Shown here in pieces: positions 27,195-35,659 of a stretch of 64,000 nt of DNA. A program made the translations under genes and the position numbers. The notes below the pieces were generated by a model. That model did no database searches. It was given only the letters and a program-made list of their open reading frames with translations, and was not told where the DNA came from. Position 1 is the first letter of the stretch, and every line of letters starts with the position of its first letter. The DNA is from Nocardia flavorosea NBRC 108225 (GTDB lineage: Bacteria > Actinomycetota > Actinomycetes > Mycobacteriales > Mycobacteriaceae): positions 434,001 to 498,000 of the forward strand of contig NZ_BDCG01000004.1 of assembly GCF_001613385.1 (NCBI RefSeq). The letters are read 5' to 3'.

Positions 27195-28762
27195 TACGAA
27201 TTCTCCTCACGTAACTGACGTTTGAGCACCTTGCCGCCGGCGTTGTAGGGCAGTTCGTCGCGGAACTCGACGAAACGCGGCACCTTGAAATTGGCCAGCG
27301 TCTTGGTGGCGTAGGAGAACACCTGGTCCTCCGTGAGCGTCGCGCCCGGCTTGCGGACGATATAGGCCTTGCCCACCTCGCCCATTCGCTTGTCGGGGAC
27401 CCCGACCACCGCCGAGGTGGCGACACCGTCGAGCCGGGCGAGGGCCTGCTCGATTTCGGCGGGATACACGTTGAATCCGCCGCTGACGTACATATCCTTG
27501 AGCCGGTCGGTGATCTTCAGGTATCCGCGTTCGTCGACCACGCCGATATCGCCGGTGTGCAGCCATCCGTCCGCGTCGATGGTGTTGGCCGTGGCTTCCG
27601 GATCATCGAGGTAGCCGAGCATCACATTCGGGCCGCGCAACAGGATCTCCCCGGCCTCGCTCAGCTTCAGTTCGAACCCGGCAATGGGCCGGCCGCTTGT
27701 CCCGGAGATGGTTTCGGCATCGTCGTCGACCCGGCACATCGTGCCGAAACCGGACGATTCGGAGAGACCGTAGGCGGTGAGTACCACATCGAAATCGAGC
27801 TCCGCGCGCATCCGTTCGACCAGCGCAACCGGGACCTGTGCCGCACCGGTCACCGCCACCCGCAGACCGCTCAGATCGAATGCGCCGCGGTCCGGGAAAT
27901 CGAGGATGGTCTGGTAGATCGTGGGCGGCCCGGGCAGGACGGTGATCTTCTCCTGGTCGATCAGGCGCATGGTCGTCGGCACATCGAAGACGATCTGCGG
28001 GACGATGGTGGCGCCGGTCAGCAGGCAGGTGATTATCCCGGCCTTGTAGCCGAAGCTGTGGAAGAACGGGTTGACGATCAGATAGTTGTCGGCGGTGTCC
28101 AACGTGGCGCATTCGGCCCATGCGCGGGCCGTCGACAGGGTCTGCCGGTGCGCGATCAGCACGCCTTTGCTGCGGCCGGTGGTGCCTGAGGTGAACAGGA
28201 TGTCGGACAGGTCCTCGGCGTCGATCGATTCCCCGCGTTCGAGCGCCTGCTCCCGGCTCACCGGGGCGGCGGTTCCGGGCAGGTCGGACCAGTTCAGCGC
28301 GCCTTCGATGCGGTCCTGCGGGCCTTCGACGGGCAGTACGACGACGGTGTCGATCTGCAGGTCGGGCGCGGCCGCGTGTAGTTCGGCGAGACGATCGCGT
28401 TTCAGGAAGGTGCCCGCGATGAACAGTGCCTTGGCGTCCACCCGGCGCAGCACATCCACGACCTCGTCCGCGACGTAGCGCGTGTTGAGCGGAATCAGCG
28501 TCGCGCCCGCATAGTGTGCACCCAGCGCGGCGACCACCCAGTGCCAGGTATTGGGCGACCAGATCGCCACGCGGTCGCCGACCTGGATTCCGCGGGCGAG
28601 CAGGGCGCGGGCCACGTCCTGGACCTCGGTGAGCAGTCGGTTCCAGTCGAACCGGACGGGTCCGTCGGCCAGTGCGGGCGCCGAACCGAAGGTCTGGGCG
28701 GCGGCGTGCAGTGCCGCGGGGATGGTCTGTGCCACCGGCGGGGTTTGCGCAGGGGATGTCAC
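27194..28762 (-). CDS. fadD3: HIP-CoA synthetase (acyl-CoA ligase)
   Basis: About 522 residues from GTG 28762, chosen for a GAGGA site six bases upstream; an ATG at 28774 or a TTG at 28822 would lengthen it. The adenylate-forming motifs are clear: ILFTSGTTGRSKGVL, VLPGPPTIYQTIL, LTAYGLSESSGFGTMCR, GWLHTGDIGVVDERGYLKITDRLKDMYVSGGFNVYP and a final Lys in AGGKVLKRQL. FadD3 activates HIP, the bicyclic product of ring A/B degradation, as a CoA thioester, whose formation relieves KstR2 repression. A KstR2-like box lies 60 bases upstream. Confidence 0.9.
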   Translation of the reverse strand: MTSPAQTPPVAQTIPAALHAAAQTFGSAPALADGPVRFDWNRLLTEVQDVARALLARGIQVGDRVAIWSPNTWHWVVAALGAHYAGATLIPLNTRYVADEVVDVLRRVDAKALFIAGTFLKRDRLAELHAAAPDLQIDTVVVLPVEGPQDRIEGALNWSDLPGTAAPVSREQALERGESIDAEDLSDILFTSGTTGRSKGVLIAHRQTLSTARAWAECATLDTADNYLIVNPFFHSFGYKAGIITCLLTGATIVPQIVFDVPTTMRLIDQEKITVLPGPPTIYQTILDFPDRGAFDLSGLRVAVTGAAQVPVALVERMRAELDFDVVLTAYGLSESSGFGTMCRVDDDAETISGTSGRPIAGFELKLSEAGEILLRGPNVMLGYLDDPEATANTIDADGWLHTGDIGVVDERGYLKITDRLKDMYVSGGFNVYPAEIEQALARLDGVATSAVVGVPDKRMGEVGKAYIVRKPGATLTEDQVFSYATKTLANFKVPRFVEFRDELPYNAGGKVLKRQLREENS

Positions 28763-28822
28763 GGGTGTCCTCATGGTCGTGCGGCCGTGTGCGGTGCGCG
28801 CGGTCTCGAACGGAGTCGACAA

Positions 28823-28836
28823 AGCAAGTGCTTGGT
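28823..28836. promoter_or_regulatory. KstR2-like operator between fadD3 and fadE30
   Basis: AGCAAGTGCTTGGT matches the recalled KstR2 palindrome AnCAAGnnCTTGnT at every fixed position. It serves the divergent fadD3 and fadE30 promoters. TATCCT at 28841-28846 is a likely -10 six bases before the fadE30 GTG, and GGTAGG/CCTACC arms flank it. Confidence 0.85.
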
Positions 28837-28852
28837 AGGTTATCCTACCGGC

Positions 28853-30115
28853 GTGGGTGTTATCCAGACCTCAGAATCCGGTACCGGTCGCGACGGCGGG
28901 CGGCAAACAGCCGAACCGGCCGCGCAGGCGCGCGAAACTGTCGAGCGGACCAGCGTGGCCGCGCTGAGCGACAGTGAGTTCGCTGCGCAGGTACGCGGCT
29001 GGCTCGACGAAAAACTCGACGGTGAATTCCGGGAGTTGCGCGGCCTCGGCGGGCCCGGCCGCGAGCACGAGGCATTCGACGAACGCCTGGAATGGGACCG
29101 CGCCCTGGCCGCCGCGGGCTGGACCTGCCTCGGCTGGCCGGTCGAATACGGTGGCCGGGCGGCGAGCGTGGCCCAGCAGATCATCTTCCACGAGGAGTAC
29201 GCCAAGGCGAACGCGCCGGCCCGCGTCTCGCATGTGGGCGAGGAACTGCTCGGCCCGACACTGCTGGCCTTCGGCACCGACGCCCAGCGCGACCGGTTCC
29301 TGCCGGGTATCCGCACCGTCACCGAACTGTGGTGCCAGGGCTACTCCGAACCGGGCGCCGGATCCGATCTGGCCGCGGTATCCACCTCGGCCCGCCTCGA
29401 CGGCGACCACTGGTCGATCAACGGCCAGAAGATCTGGACCTCCCTGGCCCACGTGGCCGACTGGTGCTTCGCGGTCTGCCGCACCGAACCCGGCTCGAAA
29501 CGCCACAAAGGGCTGTCCTACCTACTGGTTCCGATGAACCAGCCGGGTATCGAGGTCCGGCCCATCGTGCAGCTCACCGGCACCTCCGAGTTCAACGAGG
29601 TGTTCTTCGACAACGCCCGCACGGAAGCCGGTCTGGTGGTCGGCGACCCCGGTGACGGCTGGCGCGTCGCCATGGGCACGCTCAACGTCGAACGCGGTAT
29701 CTCCACCCTCGGCCAGCAGATCTGCTTCGCCCGGGAACTGGCGGCCATCGAGGAAATGGCCCGTGAATCGGGCGCCCTCGACGATCCGCTGCTCGCGGAA
29801 CAGGTCGATCGCGCCTGGGTGGGCCTGCGGGTGCTGCGTGCGCATGCCATGCGCACGATGGCCGAAACCGCCGACGACGGGGGACAGGCCTCGGTCGGCA
29901 AACTGCTCTGGGCGAATTGGCATCGCGGACTCGGCGAACTCGCCATGGCGGTACGCGGCGCGGCCGGCCTGGTCGCCGCCGACGGTGATCTCGACGAATG
30001 GCAGCGGCTGTATCTGTTCACCCGCGCCGATACGATCTACGGAGGTTCGAACGAAGTGCAGCGCAACATCATTTCCGAGCGTGTGCTCGGCCTGCCCCGC
30101 GAGGCCCGGCAGTGA
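28853..30115 (+). CDS. fadE30: Acyl-CoA dehydrogenase, FadE30 (HIP-CoA dehydrogenase)
   Basis: 420 residues from GTG 28853. No ribosome-binding site precedes it and a -10-like box ends seven bases upstream, so the mRNA is probably leaderless. Motifs are CLGWPVEYGGRAASVAQQIIF, CQGYSEPGAGSDLAAVSTSA, WSINGQKIWTSLAHVADWCF and a final IYGGSNEVQRNIISERVLGL. FadE30 dehydrogenates 5-OH-HIP-CoA-type substrates early in HIP catabolism. About 45 residues before the fold are Gln/Glu/Thr-rich and may be disordered. Stop overlaps the SDR start. Confidence 0.9.
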   Translation: MGVIQTSESGTGRDGGRQTAEPAAQARETVERTSVAALSDSEFAAQVRGWLDEKLDGEFRELRGLGGPGREHEAFDERLEWDRALAAAGWTCLGWPVEYGGRAASVAQQIIFHEEYAKANAPARVSHVGEELLGPTLLAFGTDAQRDRFLPGIRTVTELWCQGYSEPGAGSDLAAVSTSARLDGDHWSINGQKIWTSLAHVADWCFAVCRTEPGSKRHKGLSYLLVPMNQPGIEVRPIVQLTGTSEFNEVFFDNARTEAGLVVGDPGDGWRVAMGTLNVERGISTLGQQICFARELAAIEEMARESGALDDPLLAEQVDRAWVGLRVLRAHAMRTMAETADDGGQASVGKLLWANWHRGLGELAMAVRGAAGLVAADGDLDEWQRLYLFTRADTIYGGSNEVQRNIISERVLGLPREARQ

Positions 30116-30909
30116 GCGGGCCGCTGTCGGTACCACCCGCCCAGACCCCCGGCCACGGACTGCTCACCGGCCGCCGCGCCGTGGTGACAGCGGCCGCCGG
30201 GACCGGAATCGGCTCCGCCACCGCCCGCCGGCTGCTGAACGAGGGCGCGGACGTGGTGGTCTCCGACTGGCATGAGCGGCGCCTGGAGGCGACTCGTGCG
30301 GAACTGTCCGAGGAGTTCGCCGACCGCAAGGTGCATGCGATCGTCTGCGATGTGACCAGTACCACGCAGGTCGACGAACTCGTCCGGGGCGCCGCCGCGG
30401 CGCTGGGCGGGGTCGAAATCTTCGTCAACAATGCGGGTCTCGGCGGCGAGACGCCGGTAGCCGATATGACCGACGAGCAGTGGGACAAGGTCCTCGACAT
30501 CACCCTCAACGGCACCTTCCGCTGCACCCGCGCCGCGCTCAACTACTTCCGGGACGCGAAGCACGGTGGCGTGATCGTCAACAACGCGAGTGTGCTGGGC
30601 TGGCGCGCCCAGTACGGCCAGGCGCACTATGCCGCCGCGAAGGCCGGCGTGATGGCCCTGACCCGGTGCAGTGCTGTGGAGGCCGCCGAATTCGGGGTCC
30701 GGATCAATGCGGTGGCGCCGAGTATCGCCCGGCATGCCTTCCTCGACAAGGTCAGCTCCAGCGATCTGCTCGATGCACTCTCCGAACGCGAGGCCTTCGG
30801 CCGGGCCGCCGAGCCGTGGGAGGTGGCGGCCACCATCGCCATGCTGGCCAGCGATTACACGACCTACCTCACCGGTGAGGTCGTCTCGGTCAGCAGTCAG
30901 CGGGCATGA
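30112..30909 (+). CDS. ipdF: Short-chain dehydrogenase, IpdF-like
   Basis: 265 residues from a GTG that overlaps the fadE30 stop (GTGA). SDR cofactor motif TAAAGTGIGSATARRLL, N-N-A-G (VNNAGLGGETP), catalytic Ser in NNASVLGW and Y-A-A-A-K in AHYAAAKAG. It corresponds by synteny to Rv3559c (ipdF), beside fadE30 and kstR2, which oxidises a hydroxyl on the HIP-CoA skeleton. The cofactor motif reads AAAGTGIG rather than the usual TGxxxGIG, still compatible with binding. Confidence 0.85.
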   Translation: MSGPLSVPPAQTPGHGLLTGRRAVVTAAAGTGIGSATARRLLNEGADVVVSDWHERRLEATRAELSEEFADRKVHAIVCDVTSTTQVDELVRGAAAALGGVEIFVNNAGLGGETPVADMTDEQWDKVLDITLNGTFRCTRAALNYFRDAKHGGVIVNNASVLGWRAQYGQAHYAAAKAGVMALTRCSAVEAAEFGVRINAVAPSIARHAFLDKVSSSDLLDALSEREAFGRAAEPWEVAATIAMLASDYTTYLTGEVVSVSSQRA

Positions 30910-30915
30910 CACGGG

Positions 30916-30946
30916 GGCCGGCCGGCGCGTGCGTGACCGGCCGGCC
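30916..30946. terminator. Hairpin after the fadE30-ipdF unit
   Basis: GGCCGGCCGG and CCGGCCGGCC form a perfect 10-bp stem with an 11-base loop, between two convergent genes (ipdF-like and the nitroreductase-like gene). It has no T-run; it may act in both directions. Confidence 0.55.
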
Positions 30947-31025
30947 GCGCCCCTGGCCGATGGCCGTATGTCTCGTGCCCGTCGGCGCGCCCCTGGATCC
31001 GGGGCAGAGTTACGTGAGTGGCTGT

Positions 31026-31532
31026 TCAGACGCGGGTGAGCGCGAAAACCCGCAGATCTCGGCTGGTCCGATCGCGGTAGGCGGCATAGGCACCGGTCAG
31101 TTCGACGAAACGTTGGAATATCTCCTCTTTCGCCGCGCCGTCGACGGGTGTAGCGGTGACCGGGATCCGTTCACCCGCGACGGCCACGGTCGCGCCCGGC
31201 TCGGCCAGCAGGTTGGCCGTCCAGGCCGGATGGTGGGCTTGCCCGAAATTGCTGCCGATGACGTACAACCGGTCACCGTCGTGGACGTACAGCAGCGGCT
31301 GGGTGCGGGGTGACCCCGATTTGCGACCCGTCGTGGTCAGCAGCAGTACCGGTGCCCCGATCGGTCCCAGTACGGTGTACTTCGCGTCGGTGCGTTCCAG
31401 CACCCGGCGATCCAGCGGCGTGAGCGTGCGGATCACCCGGGAACCGGCGGTTGTGGCGGCGAACCTGCCGGCCACCCGGGACAGGGCGCTGTCCTGTGAT
31501 CCCCACTGCCACTGCGGAAACGGCTGCGTCAT
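31026..31532 (-). CDS. Deazaflavin (F420)-dependent nitroreductase-family protein
   Basis: 168 residues from ATG 31532; an upstream extension is low-quality. The core LGPIGAPVLLLTTTGRKSGSPRTQPLLYVHDGDRLYVIGSNFGQAHHPAWTANLL holds the split-beta-barrel F420-binding pattern of the Ddn family (TTGRKSG, GxHPxW). Ddn itself maps beside the KstR2 genes in M. tuberculosis. Members reduce enones or quinones with F420H2. It faces ipdF-like convergently and is divergent from kstR2. Its role in steroid breakdown is not known. Confidence 0.85.
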   Translation of the reverse strand: MTQPFPQWQWGSQDSALSRVAGRFAATTAGSRVIRTLTPLDRRVLERTDAKYTVLGPIGAPVLLLTTTGRKSGSPRTQPLLYVHDGDRLYVIGSNFGQAHHPAWTANLLAEPGATVAVAGERIPVTATPVDGAAKEEIFQRFVELTGAYAAYRDRTSRDLRVFALTRV

Positions 31533-31712
31533 GGGTGGAATGTACCCGCCACCGCATCGATGGAACCGGTTCGCGGATTCGCGCGTCCAATCAGATCGGA
31601 CAGCAGTGCGAGAGTGCTGTTGCATGCTTCGGGCCCGGCGGGTCCGGCTCCGATACGTGAGGGGGGAGCCGGAAACGCCGGGCCCGATTCGTTTCCCACT
31701 ACCATGGACCCA

Positions 31713-31726
31713 AGCAAATGCTTGGT
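31713..31726. promoter_or_regulatory. KstR2-like operator upstream of kstR2
   Basis: AGCAAATGCTTGGT differs from AnCAAGnnCTTGnT at one fixed position. A TATTAT box (31729-31734) follows at once and lies six bases before the kstR2 GTG. This fits autorepression of a leaderless kstR2-fadA6 message. Confidence 0.8.
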
Positions 31727-31740
31727 TGTATTATGGCCGG

Positions 31741-32352
31741 GTGACCGCACCCGACCCCAGCAAATCGGCCCGGCGAACCGAACTCCTCGACTTGGCGGCC
31801 GACCTGTTCGCCGAACGGGGCGTGCGCGCGACCACGGTGCGAGATATTGCCGACGCCGCCGGGATCCTCTCCGGCAGCCTCTATCATCACTTCTCCTCGA
31901 AAGAGGGGATGGTAGACGAGATCCTGCGCGGATTTCTCGACGAACTCTTCGGCCGCTACCGCGAAATCGCCGATGCGGGCCTGAGCTGCCGCGCCACCCT
32001 GGAAGCGCTGGTGCTGGCCTCCTACGAGGCAATCGATCGATCGCATGCCGCGGTCGCCATCTATCAGTCCGAGGCCAAACGGCTACAGACCTCCGAACGC
32101 TTCGCCTATATCGACGAATACAACCGCGAATTCCGCGAACTGTGGCGGCGCGTGCTCACCAGCGGTGTCGCCGACGGCAGTTTCCGTCCCGAACTCGATG
32201 TCGATCTGGCCTACCGCTTCCTGCGCGACACCGTCTGGGTGGCGGTCCGCTGGTACCAGCCGGGCGGCGGATCGGTCACTGTCGACACCCTCGCCAAGCA
32301 GTACCTCACCATTGTGCTCGACGGGCTCACCGTGCCGGGCCATACCGATTAG
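31741..32352 (+). CDS. kstR2: TetR-family repressor of the HIP regulon, KstR2
   Basis: 203 residues from GTG 31741 (family length about 200). N-terminal TetR helix-turn-helix: RRTELLDLAADLFAERGVRATTVRDIADAAGILSGSLYHHFSSKEGM. The ligand domain has FAYIDEYNREFRELWRRVL and AYRFLRDTVWVAVRWYQPGG. KstR2 represses HIP catabolic genes and is released by HIP-CoA. It lies directly beside a matching operator and in front of fadA6, as in M. tuberculosis. Confidence 0.93.
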   Translation: MTAPDPSKSARRTELLDLAADLFAERGVRATTVRDIADAAGILSGSLYHHFSSKEGMVDEILRGFLDELFGRYREIADAGLSCRATLEALVLASYEAIDRSHAAVAIYQSEAKRLQTSERFAYIDEYNREFRELWRRVLTSGVADGSFRPELDVDLAYRFLRDTVWVAVRWYQPGGGSVTVDTLAKQYLTIVLDGLTVPGHTD

Positions 32353-32362
32353 GAGAAAACCT

Positions 32363-33550
32363 ATGGCTACAGCTGCCCGCCGCCCCTACACGCCGCTGCG
32401 CGAGGCCTATGTGGTCGACGCGGTGCGCACCCCGGTCGGCAAGCGCGGCGGCGCGCTGGCCGAGGTCCATCCCGCCGATCTCGGCGCGGCCGCATTGCAG
32501 GGCCTGCTGTCGCGTAACCCGCTGGACCCGGCGAATGTCGACGATGTGATCGTCGGCTGCGTCGACAACGTCGGCCCGCAGGCCGGCAATATAGGCCGGA
32601 CCATGTGGCTGACCGCCGGGTATCCCGAGGAAGTGCCCGGCGTAACGGTGGACCGGCAGTGCGGGTCCAGCCAGCAGGCGATCAACTTCGGCGCCCAGGC
32701 GATCATGAGCGGTACCGCCGAGGTGATCGTGGCCGGCGGTGTGCAGAACATGAGCGCCATCCCGATCTCCGCGGCCATGCTCGCCGGTAAGGAATACGGT
32801 TTCGATTCCCCGTTCGTCGGCGCGAAGGGCTGGGACCACCGGTACGGCACCGGTGAGGTGTCCCAGTTCCGCGGCGCGCAGATGATCGCCGAGAAGTGGG
32901 GGATCAGCCGCGAGGATATGGAGCGGTGGGCACTGCGCAGCCACGAGCGGGCCCGCGCCGCCATCAAGGCCGGCCGGTTCGACAAAGAAATCGTGCCGGT
33001 GGGCGATTTCTGGATCGACCAGGGCCCGCGGGAAACCAGCCTGGAGAAGATGGCCTCCCTGCCGGCACTGGAGGAGGGGAGCCCGCTGACTGCGGCGGTG
33101 GCCTCGCAGATCTCCGACGGCGCCAGCGCGACCCTGCTCGCCTCGGAATGGGCGGTCGAGGAATACGGCCTGACGCCGCGCGCCCGCATCGTCCACGTCA
33201 GTGCCCGTGGCGCCGATCCGCTCTACATGCTCACCGCCCCCATCCCGGCGACCAAGTTCGCGCTGGAGAAGACCGGCCTGACCATCGACGATATCGACGC
33301 GATCGAGATCAACGAGGCCTTCGCGCCCGTGGTCCTGGCGTGGTTGAAGGAGACCGGGGCCGATCCGGAGAAGGTGAACGTCAACGGCGGCGCGATCGCG
33401 CTCGGCCACCCGCTCGGTGCTACCGGCGCGAAGCTGTTCGCGACCCTGCTCAACGAGCTGGAGCGGATCAACGGCCGCTACGGTCTGCTCACCATCTGCG
33501 AGGGTGGCGGCACCGCCAACGCGACCATCATCGAGCGGATCGAACGCTAG
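32363..33550 (+). CDS. fadA6: Thiolase of the HIP pathway, FadA6
   Basis: 395 residues from ATG 32363 (AGGAG upstream). Thiolase residues are present: nucleophile Cys100 in [35 protein letters not shown] and the second Cys in CEGGGTANATI. It would cleave the last beta-keto acyl-CoA in HIP catabolism (a methyl-oxo-octanedioyl-CoA). It is in one unit with kstR2, ten bases apart, and is followed by a strong terminator. Confidence 0.93.
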   Translation: MATAARRPYTPLREAYVVDAVRTPVGKRGGALAEVHPADLGAAALQGLLSRNPLDPANVDDVIVGCVDNVGPQAGNIGRTMWLTAGYPEEVPGVTVDRQCGSSQQAINFGAQAIMSGTAEVIVAGGVQNMSAIPISAAMLAGKEYGFDSPFVGAKGWDHRYGTGEVSQFRGAQMIAEKWGISREDMERWALRSHERARAAIKAGRFDKEIVPVGDFWIDQGPRETSLEKMASLPALEEGSPLTAAVASQISDGASATLLASEWAVEEYGLTPRARIVHVSARGADPLYMLTAPIPATKFALEKTGLTIDDIDAIEINEAFAPVVLAWLKETGADPEKVNVNGGAIALGHPLGATGAKLFATLLNELERINGRYGLLTICEGGGTANATIIERIER

Positions 33551-33561
33551 ACCACCGTGCG

Positions 33562-33594
33562 CGGGTATCGCCGGTTGCGCTCCGGCGATACCCG
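33562..33594 (+). terminator. Terminator-like hairpin after fadA6
   Basis: CGGGTATCGCCGG and CCGGCGATACCCG form a perfect 13-bp stem around a 7-base loop, twelve bases after the fadA6 stop. The following bases are G/C-rich rather than T-rich. Confidence 0.7.
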
Positions 33595-33655
33595 GCCGGG
33601 GAGAACGGTTTCTGTTCAGTCCACATACGCGGACACAGGAAGCTGAATCTGTCGG

Positions 33656-33727
33656 ATGTCGCCGACGGCGAAGGTTACGCGTCCGATGCTGCACCGGTTC
33701 TTCTACTCGAAGGAAGAACTGCTCCCT
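33656..33727 (+). pseudogene. Fragment of a TetR-type helix-turn-helix
   Basis: In frame from 33656 the sequence encodes TAKVTRPMLHRFFYSKEELL, the recognition-helix end of a TetR regulator (compare VSRPTLYRHFPSKEELL). Nothing on either side continues the gene. It lies in the roughly 300-base gap between the fadA6 terminator and the MarR gene; the rest of that gap holds only a possible MarR operator. Confidence 0.55.
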
Positions 33728-33833
33728 GCTTGTGGTCGCTGCCCAGATGTGGCAGGCAGCAGCCCCCGTGCGACCTCCGCCGCTCAACTGCCGCATGTGG
33801 CGGGCATCCCACCGGCAGGGCTGGAAATAGATA

Positions 33834-33848
33834 GTTAGCCTATGTAAC
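33834..33848. promoter_or_regulatory. Possible operator of the MarR-MFS unit
   Basis: GTTA-N7-TAAC is a short inverted repeat in an AT-rich patch ten bases before the GTG of the MarR gene. MarR proteins bind such dyads to repress themselves. Evidence is position and symmetry only. Confidence 0.4.
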
Positions 33849-33857
33849 AATATTGGG

Positions 33858-34328
33858 GTGCAGCCGTACCCGTGGACCGAGAAGGACGACACCGTCGTCG
33901 ACCTGATCGTCACCGCGGGGCGGCTCACGCGGTCGGTCGGCGAGATCAGTGCCGACGATCTACCCCGCGCCATAGTGCGCGCCCTGGCCGTACTCGACCA
34001 TCACGGTGCGCTACGGATCGGCGATTTCGCCCGGATCGATCGCTCGTCACAACCCAGCGCGACCGCACTGATCGGCCGGCTGGTGTCACAGGGCTACGCC
34101 TCACGGCGCCGCGACCCCGCCGATTCCCGCGGCGTACTCGTAGAACTGACCCCCGTCGGGCGCGCCCGGCTCGCCGCCTTCCGGGCGGCTGTACGCAATG
34201 CACTGAGTGATCGGCTCGCCGGATTCGACACCGAACGACTCGCCCGCATGGCGGGCGACCTTCGCGAACTGCTGGCGGCGATCGACACCGCAGCCGAACA
34301 GGATTCGCTACCGAGGACACCTTCATGA
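33858..34328 (+). CDS. MarR family transcriptional regulator
   Basis: 156 residues from GTG 33858. Winged-helix pattern: ALAVLDHHGALRIGDFARIDRSSQPSATALIGRLVSQGYASRRRDPADSRGVLVELTPVGRARL, with the Asp-Arg wing. Its stop overlaps the MFS start by four bases. The pair is a typical drug- or solute-inducible efflux unit in which MarR represses the transporter. It is not clearly linked to the steroid genes on either side. Confidence 0.9.
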   Translation: MQPYPWTEKDDTVVDLIVTAGRLTRSVGEISADDLPRAIVRALAVLDHHGALRIGDFARIDRSSQPSATALIGRLVSQGYASRRRDPADSRGVLVELTPVGRARLAAFRAAVRNALSDRLAGFDTERLARMAGDLRELLAAIDTAAEQDSLPRTPS

Positions 34329-35566
34329 GCAACACGACCACTGCGGCCACCGCGCCGGCCGATACCACCGCCAAACAACCGAAAGCAGTCTGGGCGGTCG
34401 CCTTCGCCAGCGTTATCGCGTTCATGGGCATCGGCCTGGTCGACCCGATCCTCAAACCCATCGGTGAACAGCTCAACGCTTCCCCTTCTCAGGTATCGCT
34501 GCTGTTCACCAGCTATATGCTCGTCACCGGCGTCGCCATGCTCGTCACCGGCGTGGTGTCCAGCCGGTTCGGCGCGAAGAAAACGCTCCTCGCCGGTCTG
34601 GCACTGATCATCGTCTTCGCGGCGGCCGCCGGACTGTCCGATACAGTCGGGCAGATAGTCGGGTTCCGGGCCGGCTGGGGTCTGGGCAACGCGTTGTTCA
34701 TCGCCACCGCACTCGCCACCATCGTCGGCTCCGCCACCGGCGGGGTAGCGCGGGCCATCATCCTGTACGAGGCCGCACTCGGTATCGGTATCGCCACCGG
34801 ACCGCTGGTGGGTGGCCTGCTCGGCGGAATCAGCTGGCGCGGGCCGTTCTTCGGCGTTTCGGTGCTGATGGCCGTCGCGCTGGTCGCCATCGTCGTCCTG
34901 CTGCCCGAAGGCCCGCGCGCCGCGAAACCGACTTCGCTGGCCGCGCCCTTCAAAGCGCTGCGTCATCGCGGACTGCTGGTCGTGAGCATCACCGCACTGC
35001 TGTACAACTTCGGATTCTTCACCCTGCTCGCGTACACCCCGTTCCCGCTGGATATGGGTACCTACGCCATCGGCTTCATCTTCTGCGGCTGGGGCATCCT
35101 GCTCGCGATCTCCTCGGTGTTCGTCGCCCCGAAACTGCAGGCCCGGTTCGGCACCCTGCCGATGATCGCGCTCGCGGTGGGATTGTTCGCCGCCGACCTG
35201 GCCGTGATGGCGTTGTTCGCCGAGCACAAGCCGGTGCTGATCGCCGGTGTGGTCGTCGCGGGGCTGTTCCTGGGTGTGAACAACACCCTGATCACCGAGG
35301 CCGTCATGGTCTCCGCGCCGGTGGAGCGCTCCACCGCCTCCGCCGCCTATAGCTTCGTCCGGTTCGCCGGCGGCGCCGCCGCGCCGTGGCTGGCGGGCAA
35401 ACTGGGCGAGACCAGCATCTCGCTGCCGTTCTGGGTCGGTGCAGCCTGTACCGCGGTGGGTGTGGTGGTCCTGCTGGCGGGCCGGAAAGCGCTGGCCCAT
35501 ATCGACGACCACGATCCCGCCCCGCACAGCGTGGAGGAAGCGCAGGCGTTGACGGTCGGAGACTGA
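34325..35566 (+). CDS. MFS drug-type transporter
   Basis: 413 residues, 12 membrane segments. N-terminal VAFASVIAFMGIGLVDPILKPIGEQL, the MFS loop TGVVSSRFGAKKTLLAG (about residues 75-91) and the motif-C-like GIATGPLVGGLLGG in segment 5, which is typical of proton-driven exporters. The C-terminus is short and cytoplasmic. Coupled to the MarR gene and closed by a strong terminator. Substrate unknown. Confidence 0.9.
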   Translation: MSNTTTAATAPADTTAKQPKAVWAVAFASVIAFMGIGLVDPILKPIGEQLNASPSQVSLLFTSYMLVTGVAMLVTGVVSSRFGAKKTLLAGLALIIVFAAAAGLSDTVGQIVGFRAGWGLGNALFIATALATIVGSATGGVARAIILYEAALGIGIATGPLVGGLLGGISWRGPFFGVSVLMAVALVAIVVLLPEGPRAAKPTSLAAPFKALRHRGLLVVSITALLYNFGFFTLLAYTPFPLDMGTYAIGFIFCGWGILLAISSVFVAPKLQARFGTLPMIALAVGLFAADLAVMALFAEHKPVLIAGVVVAGLFLGVNNTLITEAVMVSAPVERSTASAAYSFVRFAGGAAAPWLAGKLGETSISLPFWVGAACTAVGVVVLLAGRKALAHIDDHDPAPHSVEEAQALTVGD

Positions 35567-35586
35567 CCTCCACAAGAGGTCCCGGC

Positions 35587-35614
35587 GCAGGCCCCGTCTA
35601 TCGACGGGGCCTGC
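35587..35614 (+). terminator. Rho-independent terminator after the MFS gene
   Basis: GCAGGCCCCGTC and GACGGGGCCTGC form a perfect 12-bp stem with a TATC loop, followed by CTTTT. It is the clearest intrinsic terminator in the window. Confidence 0.9.
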
Positions 35615-35659
35615 CTTTTGCGTTCGGCCCACGCCGTCCCCGGCGTAGGCTCGAGAGGT